Shown piece by piece: positions 16,018-24,900 of a DNA stretch of 64,000 bases (positions are counted from its first letter, which is position 1; each line of letters begins with the position of its first letter). A program made the translations under genes and the position numbers. The stretch is from Patescibacterium sp964540895 (GTDB lineage Bacteria; Patescibacteriota; Patescibacteriia; Patescibacteriales; Patescibacteriaceae): contig CAZIOP010000001.1 in NCBI GenBank assembly GCA_964540895.1, forward strand, positions 573,631 to 637,630. Direction: 5' to 3'. The notes under the pieces were generated by a model. That model was not told where the DNA came from and ran no database searches. It was given only the letters and a program-made list of their open reading frames with translations.

Positions 16018-16641
16018 CTAATCTTGGTATTTAAATTTAAATGATTGTAAAATCTTCTCTTCGCTAGCACTTAACTCCGCATCTCCATAGAATACAACAT
16101 TATAAAATAAAGCTACTGGTTTATTAGCGGAATAAGCAATAAAAGGATCAGTACAACCTGGTCCATCACAATAACCATTAGGAGCATGGGTAATTATAGC
16201 GGCTTGACCACCCAATATTCCTTTAGTTGTAGGAATAGGAGTTTCTAAATAAACATAATCTTTAAGCTCAACAGGAATTTTCTTACCCGTTCCATCATTC
16301 ACTTGGACAAATGCTTCTTTTATATTTACCTCCACCACACCCTCTGTCGATACAAAGCGAGCATACTGTGCGTTTGGTTCAGGCAAATCATAACTTTCTG
16401 GAAGGCTAATGGTATAGCCATACTTTGTATTTGCATACGTCCGTAATCTTTCATTACCCGAAATTTCTTCTTTCTTCCCTACAGTTTCTGTATTATCAGA
16501 ATTTTGAGTCTGAGCATTATCTTGAGGTGTTAAAGGAGCTTGAGCAACTTTACTACCTTGATTTAATACCAGAAAATAAATAACACCAAATAAAAGAAAA
16601 ATGATTATTCCTAATAAAATGTTAATATTTCTTGAGTTCAT
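16018..16641 (-). CDS. Membrane-anchored protein with PsbP-like C-terminal domain, unknown
   Basis: 207 aa. N-terminal hydrophobic helix at about residues 9-27 (LLGIIIFLLFGVIYFLVL), a Gln/Thr-rich linker, then a domain starting YANTKYGYTISLPESYDLP and ending ILQSFKFKYQD. The 'Y-x-[FY]-x-[IL]-P-x-x-[WY]' opening and 'ILxSFKF' ending resemble the PsbP/Mog1-like fold seen at the C-terminus of the proteins at 20095 and 37911. Function unknown. It follows ftsZ by 34 bases and may be co-transcribed with it. Confidence 0.65.
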   Translation of the reverse strand: MNSRNINILLGIIIFLLFGVIYFLVLNQGSKVAQAPLTPQDNAQTQNSDNTETVGKKEEISGNERLRTYANTKYGYTISLPESYDLPEPNAQYARFVSTEGVVEVNIKEAFVQVNDGTGKKIPVELKDYVYLETPIPTTKGILGGQAAIITHAPNGYCDGPGCTDPFIAYSANKPVALFYNVVFYGDAELSASEEKILQSFKFKYQD

Positions 16642-16675
16642 TATGTTAGAATAAAAGATTATCTAAAAAACAATC

Positions 16676-17857
16676 TTACATCATTTTCTTTCGGATAAAG
16701 GTTGGGATGGATAGTTCGTCATCTTCTTCTTCATCAACACTTGGTTTTTTAGTAGCTGGTTCAGCTTGAGCCATTTTCAAGGGTGAAGGCTTTGATTTTG
16801 AAGTTGGTAAATGACGTTCCTGATCTTCTTCAATAAACGGGGTTGGACTATAGTTTCGGTCCATAGAGGCTGAAGAAATTGAAGGTGGTGTACCAATTGG
16901 ACGCTTACCATTAAAACCAGTAGCTACTACTGTAATCTTTATTTCATCTTTATATTTAGGATCAATCACCGCACCAAAGATAATCTTGGCATCTTCATCA
17001 GCCGATGAAGTAATAATCTTAGCTGCTTCATTAACTTCATGCATACTTAATCCAGCTCCACCAACAATGGTAAAGAGAATACCGCGGGCTCCTTCAATAG
17101 ACATTTCTAGTAATGGGGAGTTAATAGCTAATTTAGCTGCCTCAATAGCTTTGTTTTCACCAGCAGCCTGACCAATACCCATTAAGGCTGAACCAGCTCC
17201 TGACATCACAGCTTTAACATCGTTAAAGTCAACATTAATCAAACCAGGAATAGTAATTAATTCAGAAATACCTTGTACACCTTGACGTAGTACTTCATCT
17301 ACCACCATGAAGGCATCAAGAATTGAAGTCTTTTTTTCAATGACTTGAAGAATTTTGTCATTAGGAATTGTAATAATAGTATCAACCTTGTCAGTTAATT
17401 CTGATAAACCTCGTTCAGAAATTTGCTTTCGTTGTGCACCCTCAAATGAAAAAGGCTTGGTAACTACAGCTACTGTTAAGGCACCAATGTCACGAGCTAA
17501 TTCAGCTACCACTGGTGCTGCCCCCGTTCCAGTACCTCCACCTAAGCCACAGGTGACAAAGACCATGTTGGCATCTTTCAATGCATCTCTAATTTCATTT
17601 TGTGCTTCTTCAGCAGCTTGACGACCTAATTCTGGATTCATACCTGCTCCTAAACCGCGAGTAATATTTTTTCCAATGTGAATTTTCTTTGTTGCTTTAT
17701 TGTAGTGCAAAGCTTGAACATCAGTATTAACTGCCACAAATTCTACACCTTTAATACCGCTATCAATCATTCGATTTAAAGCACTACCGCCTGAGCCGCC
17801 AACACCGACGACTTTTATTTTGGCAAAACTTTCTATTAAGGGTTTTACTTCAGCCAT
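16676..17857 (-). CDS. ftsZ: Cell division protein FtsZ
   Basis: 393 aa tubulin-like GTPase that forms the division ring. The GTP signature CGLGGGTGTGAAPV (GGGTGTG at residues 107-113), VVGVGGSGGSALNRM at the N-terminus and the T7 loop GLINVDFNDVKAVM are intact. A Pro/Ser-rich linker leads to the C-terminal peptide DDELSIPTFIRKKM, which matches the conserved tail that binds FtsA. It lies downstream of ftsA with its own promoter at 17905-17933. Confidence 0.97.
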   Translation of the reverse strand: MAEVKPLIESFAKIKVVGVGGSGGSALNRMIDSGIKGVEFVAVNTDVQALHYNKATKKIHIGKNITRGLGAGMNPELGRQAAEEAQNEIRDALKDANMVFVTCGLGGGTGTGAAPVVAELARDIGALTVAVVTKPFSFEGAQRKQISERGLSELTDKVDTIITIPNDKILQVIEKKTSILDAFMVVDEVLRQGVQGISELITIPGLINVDFNDVKAVMSGAGSALMGIGQAAGENKAIEAAKLAINSPLLEMSIEGARGILFTIVGGAGLSMHEVNEAAKIITSSADEDAKIIFGAVIDPKYKDEIKITVVATGFNGKRPIGTPPSISSASMDRNYSPTPFIEEDQERHLPTSKSKPSPLKMAQAEPATKKPSVDEEEDDELSIPTFIRKKMM

Positions 17858-17904
17858 AGATTTAATGAAATGAGATGCGATGTAATAAAAAACCGCTATC
17901 CTAA

Positions 17905-17933
17905 ATTATAGAACGAGCGGACATTAATTGCAA
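17905..17933 (-). promoter_or_regulatory. ftsZ promoter embedded in a terminator-like hairpin
   Basis: TTGCAA (17928-17933) and TATAAT (17905-17910) on the minus strand with 17 bases between. CCGCT/AGCGG (17893-17920 region) flank the -10 box and are followed by TTTTTTATT, so the same bases could form a weak terminator for ftsA transcripts. Confidence 0.65.
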
Positions 17934-17938
17934 CCAAT

Positions 17939-17959
17939 GTGAACACTTTTTGTGTTCAC
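17939..17959. promoter_or_regulatory. Perfect 8-bp inverted repeat upstream of the ftsZ promoter
   Basis: GTGAACAC and GTGTTCAC are separated by TTTTT, placed 5 bases upstream of the -35 box. It may be an operator or the base of a transcript hairpin between ftsA and ftsZ; there is no T run after it, so a simple terminator is less likely. Confidence 0.45.
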
Positions 17960-17982
17960 TCACCTAAAGTTAAACAAAATAA

Positions 17983-19242
17983 TTATGGACGTAAAGACGA
18001 GAATAAACCTCGTACTTTGTGAATCACTTTTTGAAATGGTAATCGACCTAAACCACTTTTAACATTTGTATCTTTACTTAATTGATTACCCCAGGCAACT
18101 AATCCAAGAGCTGTTAAGTATTCAAGATCATTTACTTTATCAACTACCGTAGCTACACTACGATTAGCACCAAGCGCTACTGGCAAACGTAATTTCTTTT
18201 TAGCTACTTCTACAATATCAGATAGTTTAGCACCACCCCCAATTAAGCAAACACCAGCCGGTAACATACCAGATCGATCTACTTTTTTTAACTCAGCATC
18301 AACTTTTTCAAAAATTTCTTCTACTCGAGCTTCAATAATCTCAGCCACATAACGAGGAGAAATAACGGTAATCTCATCAGTTAGATTTTCTTCATGTACT
18401 AAGTCAGTAATATCAATTTCGTCTTTTTTGTTAAACTGCTCTACCTTAGCTGAACCATAACGGACCTTTATTTTTTCAGCTAAGTTAATAGGACATCGTA
18501 ATCCAATCGCAATATCTGACGTAATGTGTGAAGAACCAATTGGCAATACAGAGGCGTGCAATAACTCCCCTTCTTCAAATATAGCAATACTGGTAGTAGC
18601 CGCACCGATATTAACAACTGCTGTACCAATCTCTTTTTGCTTTGGCGTAATTACTACACTAGCAGCTGCTAATGGCGAAAAAACTAAATCATCAATATTC
18701 AGGCCAGTATGATAAATAGATTTAGTTAAATTCTTAATCTGACTAGTTAGGTTCTGAATAATTAAAGTAATAACTTCTAAACGAATACCAGTCATCCCAA
18801 CTGGGTTCTTGATATCTTCCTGACTATCAACAATAAATTTAGACGGTATTACATGTAAAATTTCGTAATTTGGTGGAACAGCTAAGGCTTGGGCAGCTTC
18901 AATTACCCGATTAATATCTTCCGGGTTAATTTCACTATCAGAGCGACTAACAGCTACTACACCACGACTAGTTTGGCATTTTAAGTTAGGACCATTAATT
19001 CCGACCCAGGCTGAGGCAATCGGCATGCCTAATAATCGTTCAGCTTTTTCTAAGACAGCCGAAATTGAAGTAGTTGTATCTTCAATACTATTAATAATCC
19101 CCTTGTTTACTCCTTCAGAGGGAACAGAGACAGCCCCAATAATTTGCAGTTTCCCGCCACTCTCGGTTTCAACTCGTTGACCTATAACTAAACGAGTTTC
19201 CAGGGAGCCAATATCTAAACCGGCAATGACGTTTTCTTTCAT
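17983..19242 (-). CDS. ftsA: Cell division protein FtsA
   Basis: 419 aa actin-like ATPase that anchors FtsZ to the membrane. VIAGLDIGSLETRLVIG (phosphate 1), GTAVVNIGAATTSIAIFEEG (phosphate 2) and VCLIGGGAKLSDIVEVAK (adenosine motif) are clear. The 1C domain lies between. The C-terminal stretch PFQKVIHKVRGLFSSL is amphipathic and fits the membrane-targeting helix. The promoter at 19278-19306 gives it independent expression downstream of dgkA. Confidence 0.95.
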   Translation of the reverse strand: MKENVIAGLDIGSLETRLVIGQRVETESGGKLQIIGAVSVPSEGVNKGIINSIEDTTTSISAVLEKAERLLGMPIASAWVGINGPNLKCQTSRGVVAVSRSDSEINPEDINRVIEAAQALAVPPNYEILHVIPSKFIVDSQEDIKNPVGMTGIRLEVITLIIQNLTSQIKNLTKSIYHTGLNIDDLVFSPLAAASVVITPKQKEIGTAVVNIGAATTSIAIFEEGELLHASVLPIGSSHITSDIAIGLRCPINLAEKIKVRYGSAKVEQFNKKDEIDITDLVHEENLTDEITVISPRYVAEIIEARVEEIFEKVDAELKKVDRSGMLPAGVCLIGGGAKLSDIVEVAKKKLRLPVALGANRSVATVVDKVNDLEYLTALGLVAWGNQLSKDTNVKSGLGRLPFQKVIHKVRGLFSSLRP

Positions 19243-19277
19243 ACGTTGGGGAAAAAATAAAGGTTGACAATAGATCT

Positions 19278-19306
19278 ATTATATCAGAGTAACTTAGGTT
19301 TGCCAA
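19278..19306 (-). promoter_or_regulatory. ftsA promoter overlapping the end of dgkA
   Basis: TTGGCA (19301-19306) and TATAAT (19278-19283), 17-base spacer, minus strand. The -35 box lies inside the last codons of dgkA. Predicted start is about 30 bases before the ftsA ATG. Confidence 0.65.
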
Positions 19307-19668
19307 CTTAAAAGCTTCCAAATTAATGGCAAAATAAGGTAACAAGCAATTATTACGGCAGTAAGGGCGGCAACAAGCACTGCGGCTGAGCTAATATCTT
19401 TTATTTGACGAACGTACTGGTCAAGACGGGGTTTTAACATGTCACTGATGTGTTCAATCATAGTGTTCACTAACTCTAAGGTCAAAACTAAACCACAGGC
19501 TAAAACAATAATTGTGATTTTGACTGCTTCGAGTTGCAACCAACAACTAATGAAAAGAATTAGTGCGGCGATAATCACTTCAATTCGAAAATTTAACTCC
19601 TCTTTCCAGGTTTGTTTTAGACCTCGACCAGCGTATTGAATGCTTTTGATAAGACGCGGGAAACTCAT
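19294..19668 (-). CDS. dgkA: Diacylglycerol kinase / undecaprenol kinase family
   Basis: 124 aa integral membrane kinase with three transmembrane helices. The catalytic signature appears as LTLELVNTMIEHISDML (family: ExxNTAIE) followed by RQIKDISSAAVLVAA (family: KDxxxAAV). Gram-positive-type members phosphorylate undecaprenol to recycle the lipid carrier of wall and polysaccharide synthesis, which would suit the rml locus here. It overlaps ybeY by 4 bases (ATGA). Confidence 0.9.
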   Translation of the reverse strand: MSFPRLIKSIQYAGRGLKQTWKEELNFRIEVIIAALILFISCWLQLEAVKITIIVLACGLVLTLELVNTMIEHISDMLKPRLDQYVRQIKDISSAAVLVAALTAVIIACYLILPLIWKLLSWQT

Positions 19669-20084
19669 ATAACTTTTTTTATTATTATTTGACCTAATTT
19701 TTCCATTTTCTCTGCACCAGCCTTTGTGTCATCTTCATACCCTAATAAATGAAGTACACCATGGATAACAATAAAGGCCCACTCATATGTTAACGAAGGA
19801 GAAAATTTTTTAGCTTGTCTTTTAATAACTTGATAATCAATAAAAATTTCACCTAAAAAATGTTTCTCTTGTGTTTCAGCTTCAGCTTCAGTAAAAGACA
19901 AAACGTCAGTAACAGAATTACGACCTCTAAAACGAAAATTCAACGTTTTCATTCGTTGATCACCGATAATCACAACAGAAACATTTCCCTTGTTGTGGCC
20001 AAATGTTAGCGTAGCTAATGCTGCCCGTTTAATAAGTCCAACATTAACTCGCTCACGGGTAGTATTAGTTACTGTCACTTCCAT
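19665..20084 (-). CDS. ybeY: Endoribonuclease YbeY, altered third metal ligand
   Basis: 139 aa UPF0054 protein needed in other bacteria for 16S 3'-end maturation and ribosome quality control. TDVLSFTEAE and FLGEIFIDYQ are standard. The metal site usually reads HGxLHLxGYDH; here it is HGVLHLLGYEDD, so H108 and H112 are present but the third histidine is aspartate (D118). Asp can still bind metal, so activity may remain. It is translationally coupled to dgkA. Confidence 0.92.
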   Translation of the reverse strand: MEVTVTNTTRERVNVGLIKRAALATLTFGHNKGNVSVVIIGDQRMKTLNFRFRGRNSVTDVLSFTEAEAETQEKHFLGEIFIDYQVIKRQAKKFSPSLTYEWAFIVIHGVLHLLGYEDDTKAGAEKMEKLGQIIIKKVI

Positions 20085-20094
20085 ATTACCTAAC

Positions 20095-21408
20095 CTAAAC
20101 GGTGAGCTTTAAACTACGTAACATTAACTCAAAGATAACCTGATAATTTAAAATCTTATTTGACCCTAAATTATAAGTAACCACAAAAATATATGACTTA
20201 TCTTTGTTAGTTAAAAAAGCTGTTAAACCATCTGGACTTCTCACCCCTGTCCAATCTGTAGTTGTTAGTAACTGAGTAGTTGGTATAGTATCAACTTCAT
20301 ATGTTTTCTTATACCAATCGGTAATATCCTCACGGTCAGTGTTAGGTTGAATCAAAACCTGAATAAACTGATTATCAGTTCCTGAAAACATAATTGAGTC
20401 ATCGCTTGTCGCAGCTGTTTTCTTCCAAGCCTGAGGATATAATAAATTAAAATTAAACGTAGTATTTAAATAGGTAGCTAAATTCTTATTCTGTGATAAC
20501 TTCCCGGCTCCAGTTGGATTATAATCATTATTTATTTCAGCTAAATCTGTATAACCATCGCCATCACTGTCACTTACTTTAGCATTTGTACCTAAAGCAA
20601 TTTCTTCTTCATTTGTTAATCCATCTTGATCTTCATCAACTCCTGGTTGAGGTTCTTCTGGTTCAGTCGTAGCAGCAGTTTCTTTATTCCAAATTTCTTG
20701 AGAAATTTTCCATTGGCCTTCTTCAGAAATAAAAACTACTTTTCCACTTTCACGATTATTAGTTTTAGTTATAGTTAAGGTTGTTTCAGTATCAGAACTG
20801 GTTTCATTAATATCTTCTGTACCATCAAGCATGGGAGAACCCAACTCACGGAGTTTACTTAATACTTCATTTTCAGTAAAACTTAATTCTAATCGATCTT
20901 TCTCAGCTCGTAAACTGTCGTACTTACCAGCTGTAGCATACTTAGAATAAACTGCTAAAAAAGCTTCTGGAGTAGTAACACCAGCTAATTCAACTCGGAA
21001 AGCTAAATAGGTTTCTTTGGCAGAACCAGCTGGTGTCTCAGTTGAATCTAAGGCTGGTACTTCTGTATCTGTAATAACTTCAGGCACATAGGGTATTTCT
21101 GTGGATGCTGGCTCATTACTGCCAAATAAGCCACTTAAAAATGAAGGGTGTAACCAATATACGTATAAGCCACCACCTAAACCAATCAACAAGAAGATGG
21201 TGATAATTAAAACCCAAGAACCAGGAATATGAATTTTCTTTCCCGCCACTTGATTATTCTTTCGAAAATTATCAGGCATATAATAAATTTCGGTGTTCTC
21301 AATTGTACCGGCTGGTTCTTTTCCTGGCACTTCTTTAGATGTTGGGGTAACTGGAGCTGGAACAGGTGAATTTGTTTCAACAGTATGAAGTTGGTTTTGG
21401 TTAAACAT
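20095..21408 (-). CDS. Membrane-anchored protein with TSP3-like calcium repeats and PsbP-like C-terminal domain
   Basis: 437 aa. A Pro/Thr-rich cytoplasmic part (residues 1-70) precedes one hydrophobic helix (about 71-92, SWVLIITIFLLIGLGGGLYVYW). Outside lie a helical and beta region, then calcium-loop repeats DEDQDGLTNEEEIALGTNA and DSDGDGYTDLAEINNDYNP (thrombospondin type 3-like DxDxDG). The C-terminal domain (FNFNLLYPQAWKK ... ELMLRSLKL) resembles a PsbP-like fold. Last gene of the surface operon before ybeY (10-base gap). Likely surface or wall associated; function not known. Confidence 0.75.
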   Translation of the reverse strand: MFNQNQLHTVETNSPVPAPVTPTSKEVPGKEPAGTIENTEIYYMPDNFRKNNQVAGKKIHIPGSWVLIITIFLLIGLGGGLYVYWLHPSFLSGLFGSNEPASTEIPYVPEVITDTEVPALDSTETPAGSAKETYLAFRVELAGVTTPEAFLAVYSKYATAGKYDSLRAEKDRLELSFTENEVLSKLRELGSPMLDGTEDINETSSDTETTLTITKTNNRESGKVVFISEEGQWKISQEIWNKETAATTEPEEPQPGVDEDQDGLTNEEEIALGTNAKVSDSDGDGYTDLAEINNDYNPTGAGKLSQNKNLATYLNTTFNFNLLYPQAWKKTAATSDDSIMFSGTDNQFIQVLIQPNTDREDITDWYKKTYEVDTIPTTQLLTTTDWTGVRSPDGLTAFLTNKDKSYIFVVTYNLGSNKILNYQVIFELMLRSLKLTV

Positions 21409-21416
21409 AAGTATAA

Positions 21417-21896
21417 TTATTGGTTAGAAAAAACAGTTGGAGTTGGTGGCCAAGGAGCATTAGGGTCGGAATTAAGAGGATCTCGACGTTTCTTTATCTC
21501 ATCACTGTCGTTTATACTATCTCCATCACTATCAGCTTGTAAAGGATTAGTTTTATAGACTTTGACTTCATCACGATCAACCAAGCCATCACTATCTGTA
21601 TCAATTTTACTGGAATCAGTGCCAGCTCCCCTTTCTTCATCATCAGTTAATCCATCTTCATCACTATCATTTGTTTTTTTTGTAGAATCAGATGAACTAC
21701 CATTGGGATGTAACACTTTATCAAGAAAACTTTCTTTGGTATCTTTATTATTTGATAAGACCGGAAGCTGTAACGTACGATATTTATACCAAGCAAAAAA
21801 ACTAATTAAAAGAAGTAAGGCAATACTTAATATAATAATACCACGCTTAGTAGCAGGATCATGAGAATTTGGTGATTCATTAGGAAAAGAATACAT
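21417..21896 (-). CDS. Small membrane-anchored TSP3-repeat protein
   Basis: 159 aa. A hydrophobic helix at about residues 19-38 (GIIILSIALLLLISFFAWY), then three consecutive calcium-binding repeats: DSDEDGLTDDEERGAGTDSS, DTDSDGLVDRDEVKVYKTNP and DSDGDSINDSDEIKKRRDP. The DxDxDG loops should bind Ca2+ and stiffen the stalk. It lies between the 2155 aa giant and the 437 aa TSP3 protein with gaps of 14 and 8 bases, so the three are probably made together as parts of one surface structure. Confidence 0.8.
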   Translation of the reverse strand: MYSFPNESPNSHDPATKRGIIILSIALLLLISFFAWYKYRTLQLPVLSNNKDTKESFLDKVLHPNGSSSDSTKKTNDSDEDGLTDDEERGAGTDSSKIDTDSDGLVDRDEVKVYKTNPLQADSDGDSINDSDEIKKRRDPLNSDPNAPWPPTPTVFSNQ

Positions 21897-21910
21897 ACAA
21901 GATATTAATG

Positions 21911-24900
21911 TTAGGGCGCGATAGCTGTAATTGTATTAGAATCATCGCTGTTCTGTCCATTAGCTCGTTTAGCTATTATCTTAAAGGTATATGATGTACC
22001 GGGAGTTAGACTAGTTACTAAGTAATCAAAGGTTGAATTACTAACATCAATGGTTACTGGTCTAAGAATAGTTGTACTTACATAAGAAATAGTATACTGT
22101 TGTGCTCCAACAAATGGCAACCATTTTAATCGTACACCTGTACTAGCACCTACTTCTGGTCTAGCTGAGACTAGATATGGAGTATTTGGTTTAACAGATA
22201 TTTCTGCTGAGTATGGGCTGAGATTACCATATTGATCAACTGATTTAACTGCTAAGTAATAAGTACCTGTATTATCTAAACCATTAAAGGTAACATTTGG
22301 TTGATTTGGACCTGGAATAGATCGAGTAGTTTTACTTATTGGATAAACATAACTCATGCCCGAACGTGGTTCAACTCCCATATAGGCAATATAACTAACT
22401 GCTTCTGGAACAGGATCCCAAAAAAGTGTAATCTTGGTATCAGCTCCACTTCCCTTAATACTGGGTGAAGCTGGTGGCGTAATATCAGTTGGCTTTAATT
22501 TCAATTCATTAGAAAAGCCAGACTCTTGATTCTTATTAGACAACGCTGTCATGACAAAATAATAATTTAAACCATTCGCTAACCCATCAATATCAACTAT
22601 GACATTCCGAGCAGTACCTGTAATCGTCACTTCTTTATTAAAATTATATTGTCCAGAACTAAGTCCATAATATACTTTGTACTTAGTTGAACCAGTAATT
22701 ACCGGTGCATTAATAGTAACTTTACCTCCTGCAGCGTCAACCGTACCAGTAATCACAGGATCTTGTGGAGCCGGCTCACGGAAGAAGAAAAATTCTTTTA
22801 GAACTTCTGGCCAACAACTTGAGGCTGCACCACCACAATCACTGTCACTAGTACAAGTTAATCCAATATTAGAGCCTGACATACAAATATTACGTCGACT
22901 AGTGCCAGTTAAGGGTGCTTCTTTCAAGGCAGGTAAATCATCACTTGTTCCCACTCCATTTGTATCACGACAATAGTAGAATTCGACCCCAGTAATGTCA
23001 TCTTTCCAAGGCCAAACATAGCCAGGAATAGTTAGATAGATTGGCCAGGGATTTTCACACAAGAATAATCGTAATCGAGACGAACCTTTAACAACGCGAC
23101 CTACTGAGGTTGGATTATTAACTGTATCGGCGGTAATTGTAGTGGTAGCTTTACCTAATGTTTGTCCATCTTTTTTATTACCAGCAACTGCTTCAGCAAC
23201 TTGTGGTATTAATTGTTGAGTTACAGTAGCGACTTGATTGTCATCAGAATTCCACGCCCAATCCCAATTATACACACCGGCAATACCTTGAATTGTTTGA
23301 CCATTTCTACTTCTGGCACTAGCATCTAATAGTTTCTTTTCGCCAACTGTTTGAAATAAATGGAACGATGGAGTTACAGAAACTGAATCTAAGGTACAAA
23401 TTTCATTACCAGTTTCAAACGGCCATACTTCAGCATTTTTAAATTCAGTGTGGTTAAAGAAAGTTGGAATATGACTACCTGCATACATGCCAATCATTCC
23501 AACATTAGTAATACTGGTAATATGAGCATTATAGTAATCTTTTGGAGTGCCGAGGAAACTAGCTAATTCAGGATCACCTTTTAACACTACGTAGTATCGA
23601 TGATTAGCTTCCAAGGGTTTAGTTAACCGATAACTAACTTTAGTGCTTGTGGCACTAACTTCAGAACCAACTGGGCTACCAGAGACTACACAAAAATGAC
23701 TCATATCAGCAAAAGCTGATTTAGTTAACAAAAATGGTGCAATCTTAACTGCTATCTTACGAAGCGGGGTTAACCATTTAACTAAGCGATTAAGTGGTTC
23801 AACTGATGCCACAATTGGATACCCATTTGGACATGGATCCGTTCCGTAATCACCAATCACCTGTACATTATCACCAGCACTAAACGTAGCTGAATCCATT
23901 CTTGTATTAAACACTGCTTCAATAGAAGCATTTCGACAAACATTAATCTCATCAGGGACAGGTAAATGATCAACAACTAGTGGTCGCGAACTACAGCAAC
24001 GACTTCCTGTAGTGCCACAACCAGTAGTAGCAATATCACCACATTCAGAATCTTTACTACAGCCACAACATTGACCACGTTGACCACCAGTACAATTTCC
24101 CTGATCAGCCAAACAAGACAAACTAGGATTAATAAGCTTACAAGAGTCAGGGTCGGTTGGACCAACTGGTGGCTTGCAACAACAGCGACAGGTATCACCA
24201 GGTCTATCAATACAGTTATAGCCAGCAGCACAACCAGTTAACAAACAGGCAAAAGGAGGGTTAGCGCTGCGACATGGATCACCTGGAGGAGTAACTGGAG
24301 CATCACACGTACAGTTAGTCATGTTGCATGTTGTACCTACTGGACAAGACGGATCAGTACACATTGGACTGGTACTACAAGGAATCGGAGCATTTACACA
24401 AGCAGCCATACATGATGATATGTTGTTGTAAATACCATTTTTAACAGGTGTTAAATCACAACTATTGCTGCCCAATATATTGGTACAATTATTGTACCCA
24501 CAATACTGAAGTGTAGCACCACCAACAATTTCAGGTACTGGTAATTGACCTGGTCGAAGACTAGTACATTTATTACCGTTCTTGGCGTCAAGACAACATT
24601 CACTATGACTAGAGCAAGCCACAGGGTCAGTTAATGATGCACAATCAGTACAAATACCACGAGGATCAGAAGAAGCATCGCAGAACTTACCAGTTGTGCC
24701 AGTACAATTACATAGTGAGTCATCAGGCACACCACCAACGACACAACCTGAACATACGCCTAAGTTAGGGTCACCAGAACCACAAGAGCCGCCACATGTT
24801 AACCCAGCACAACAATCTTGAGCTGCATGATCAATACGACAACAACAATCACACGTACCTGTATCAATTTTTTTACATTGATTAGTAGTTAAATCACAAG

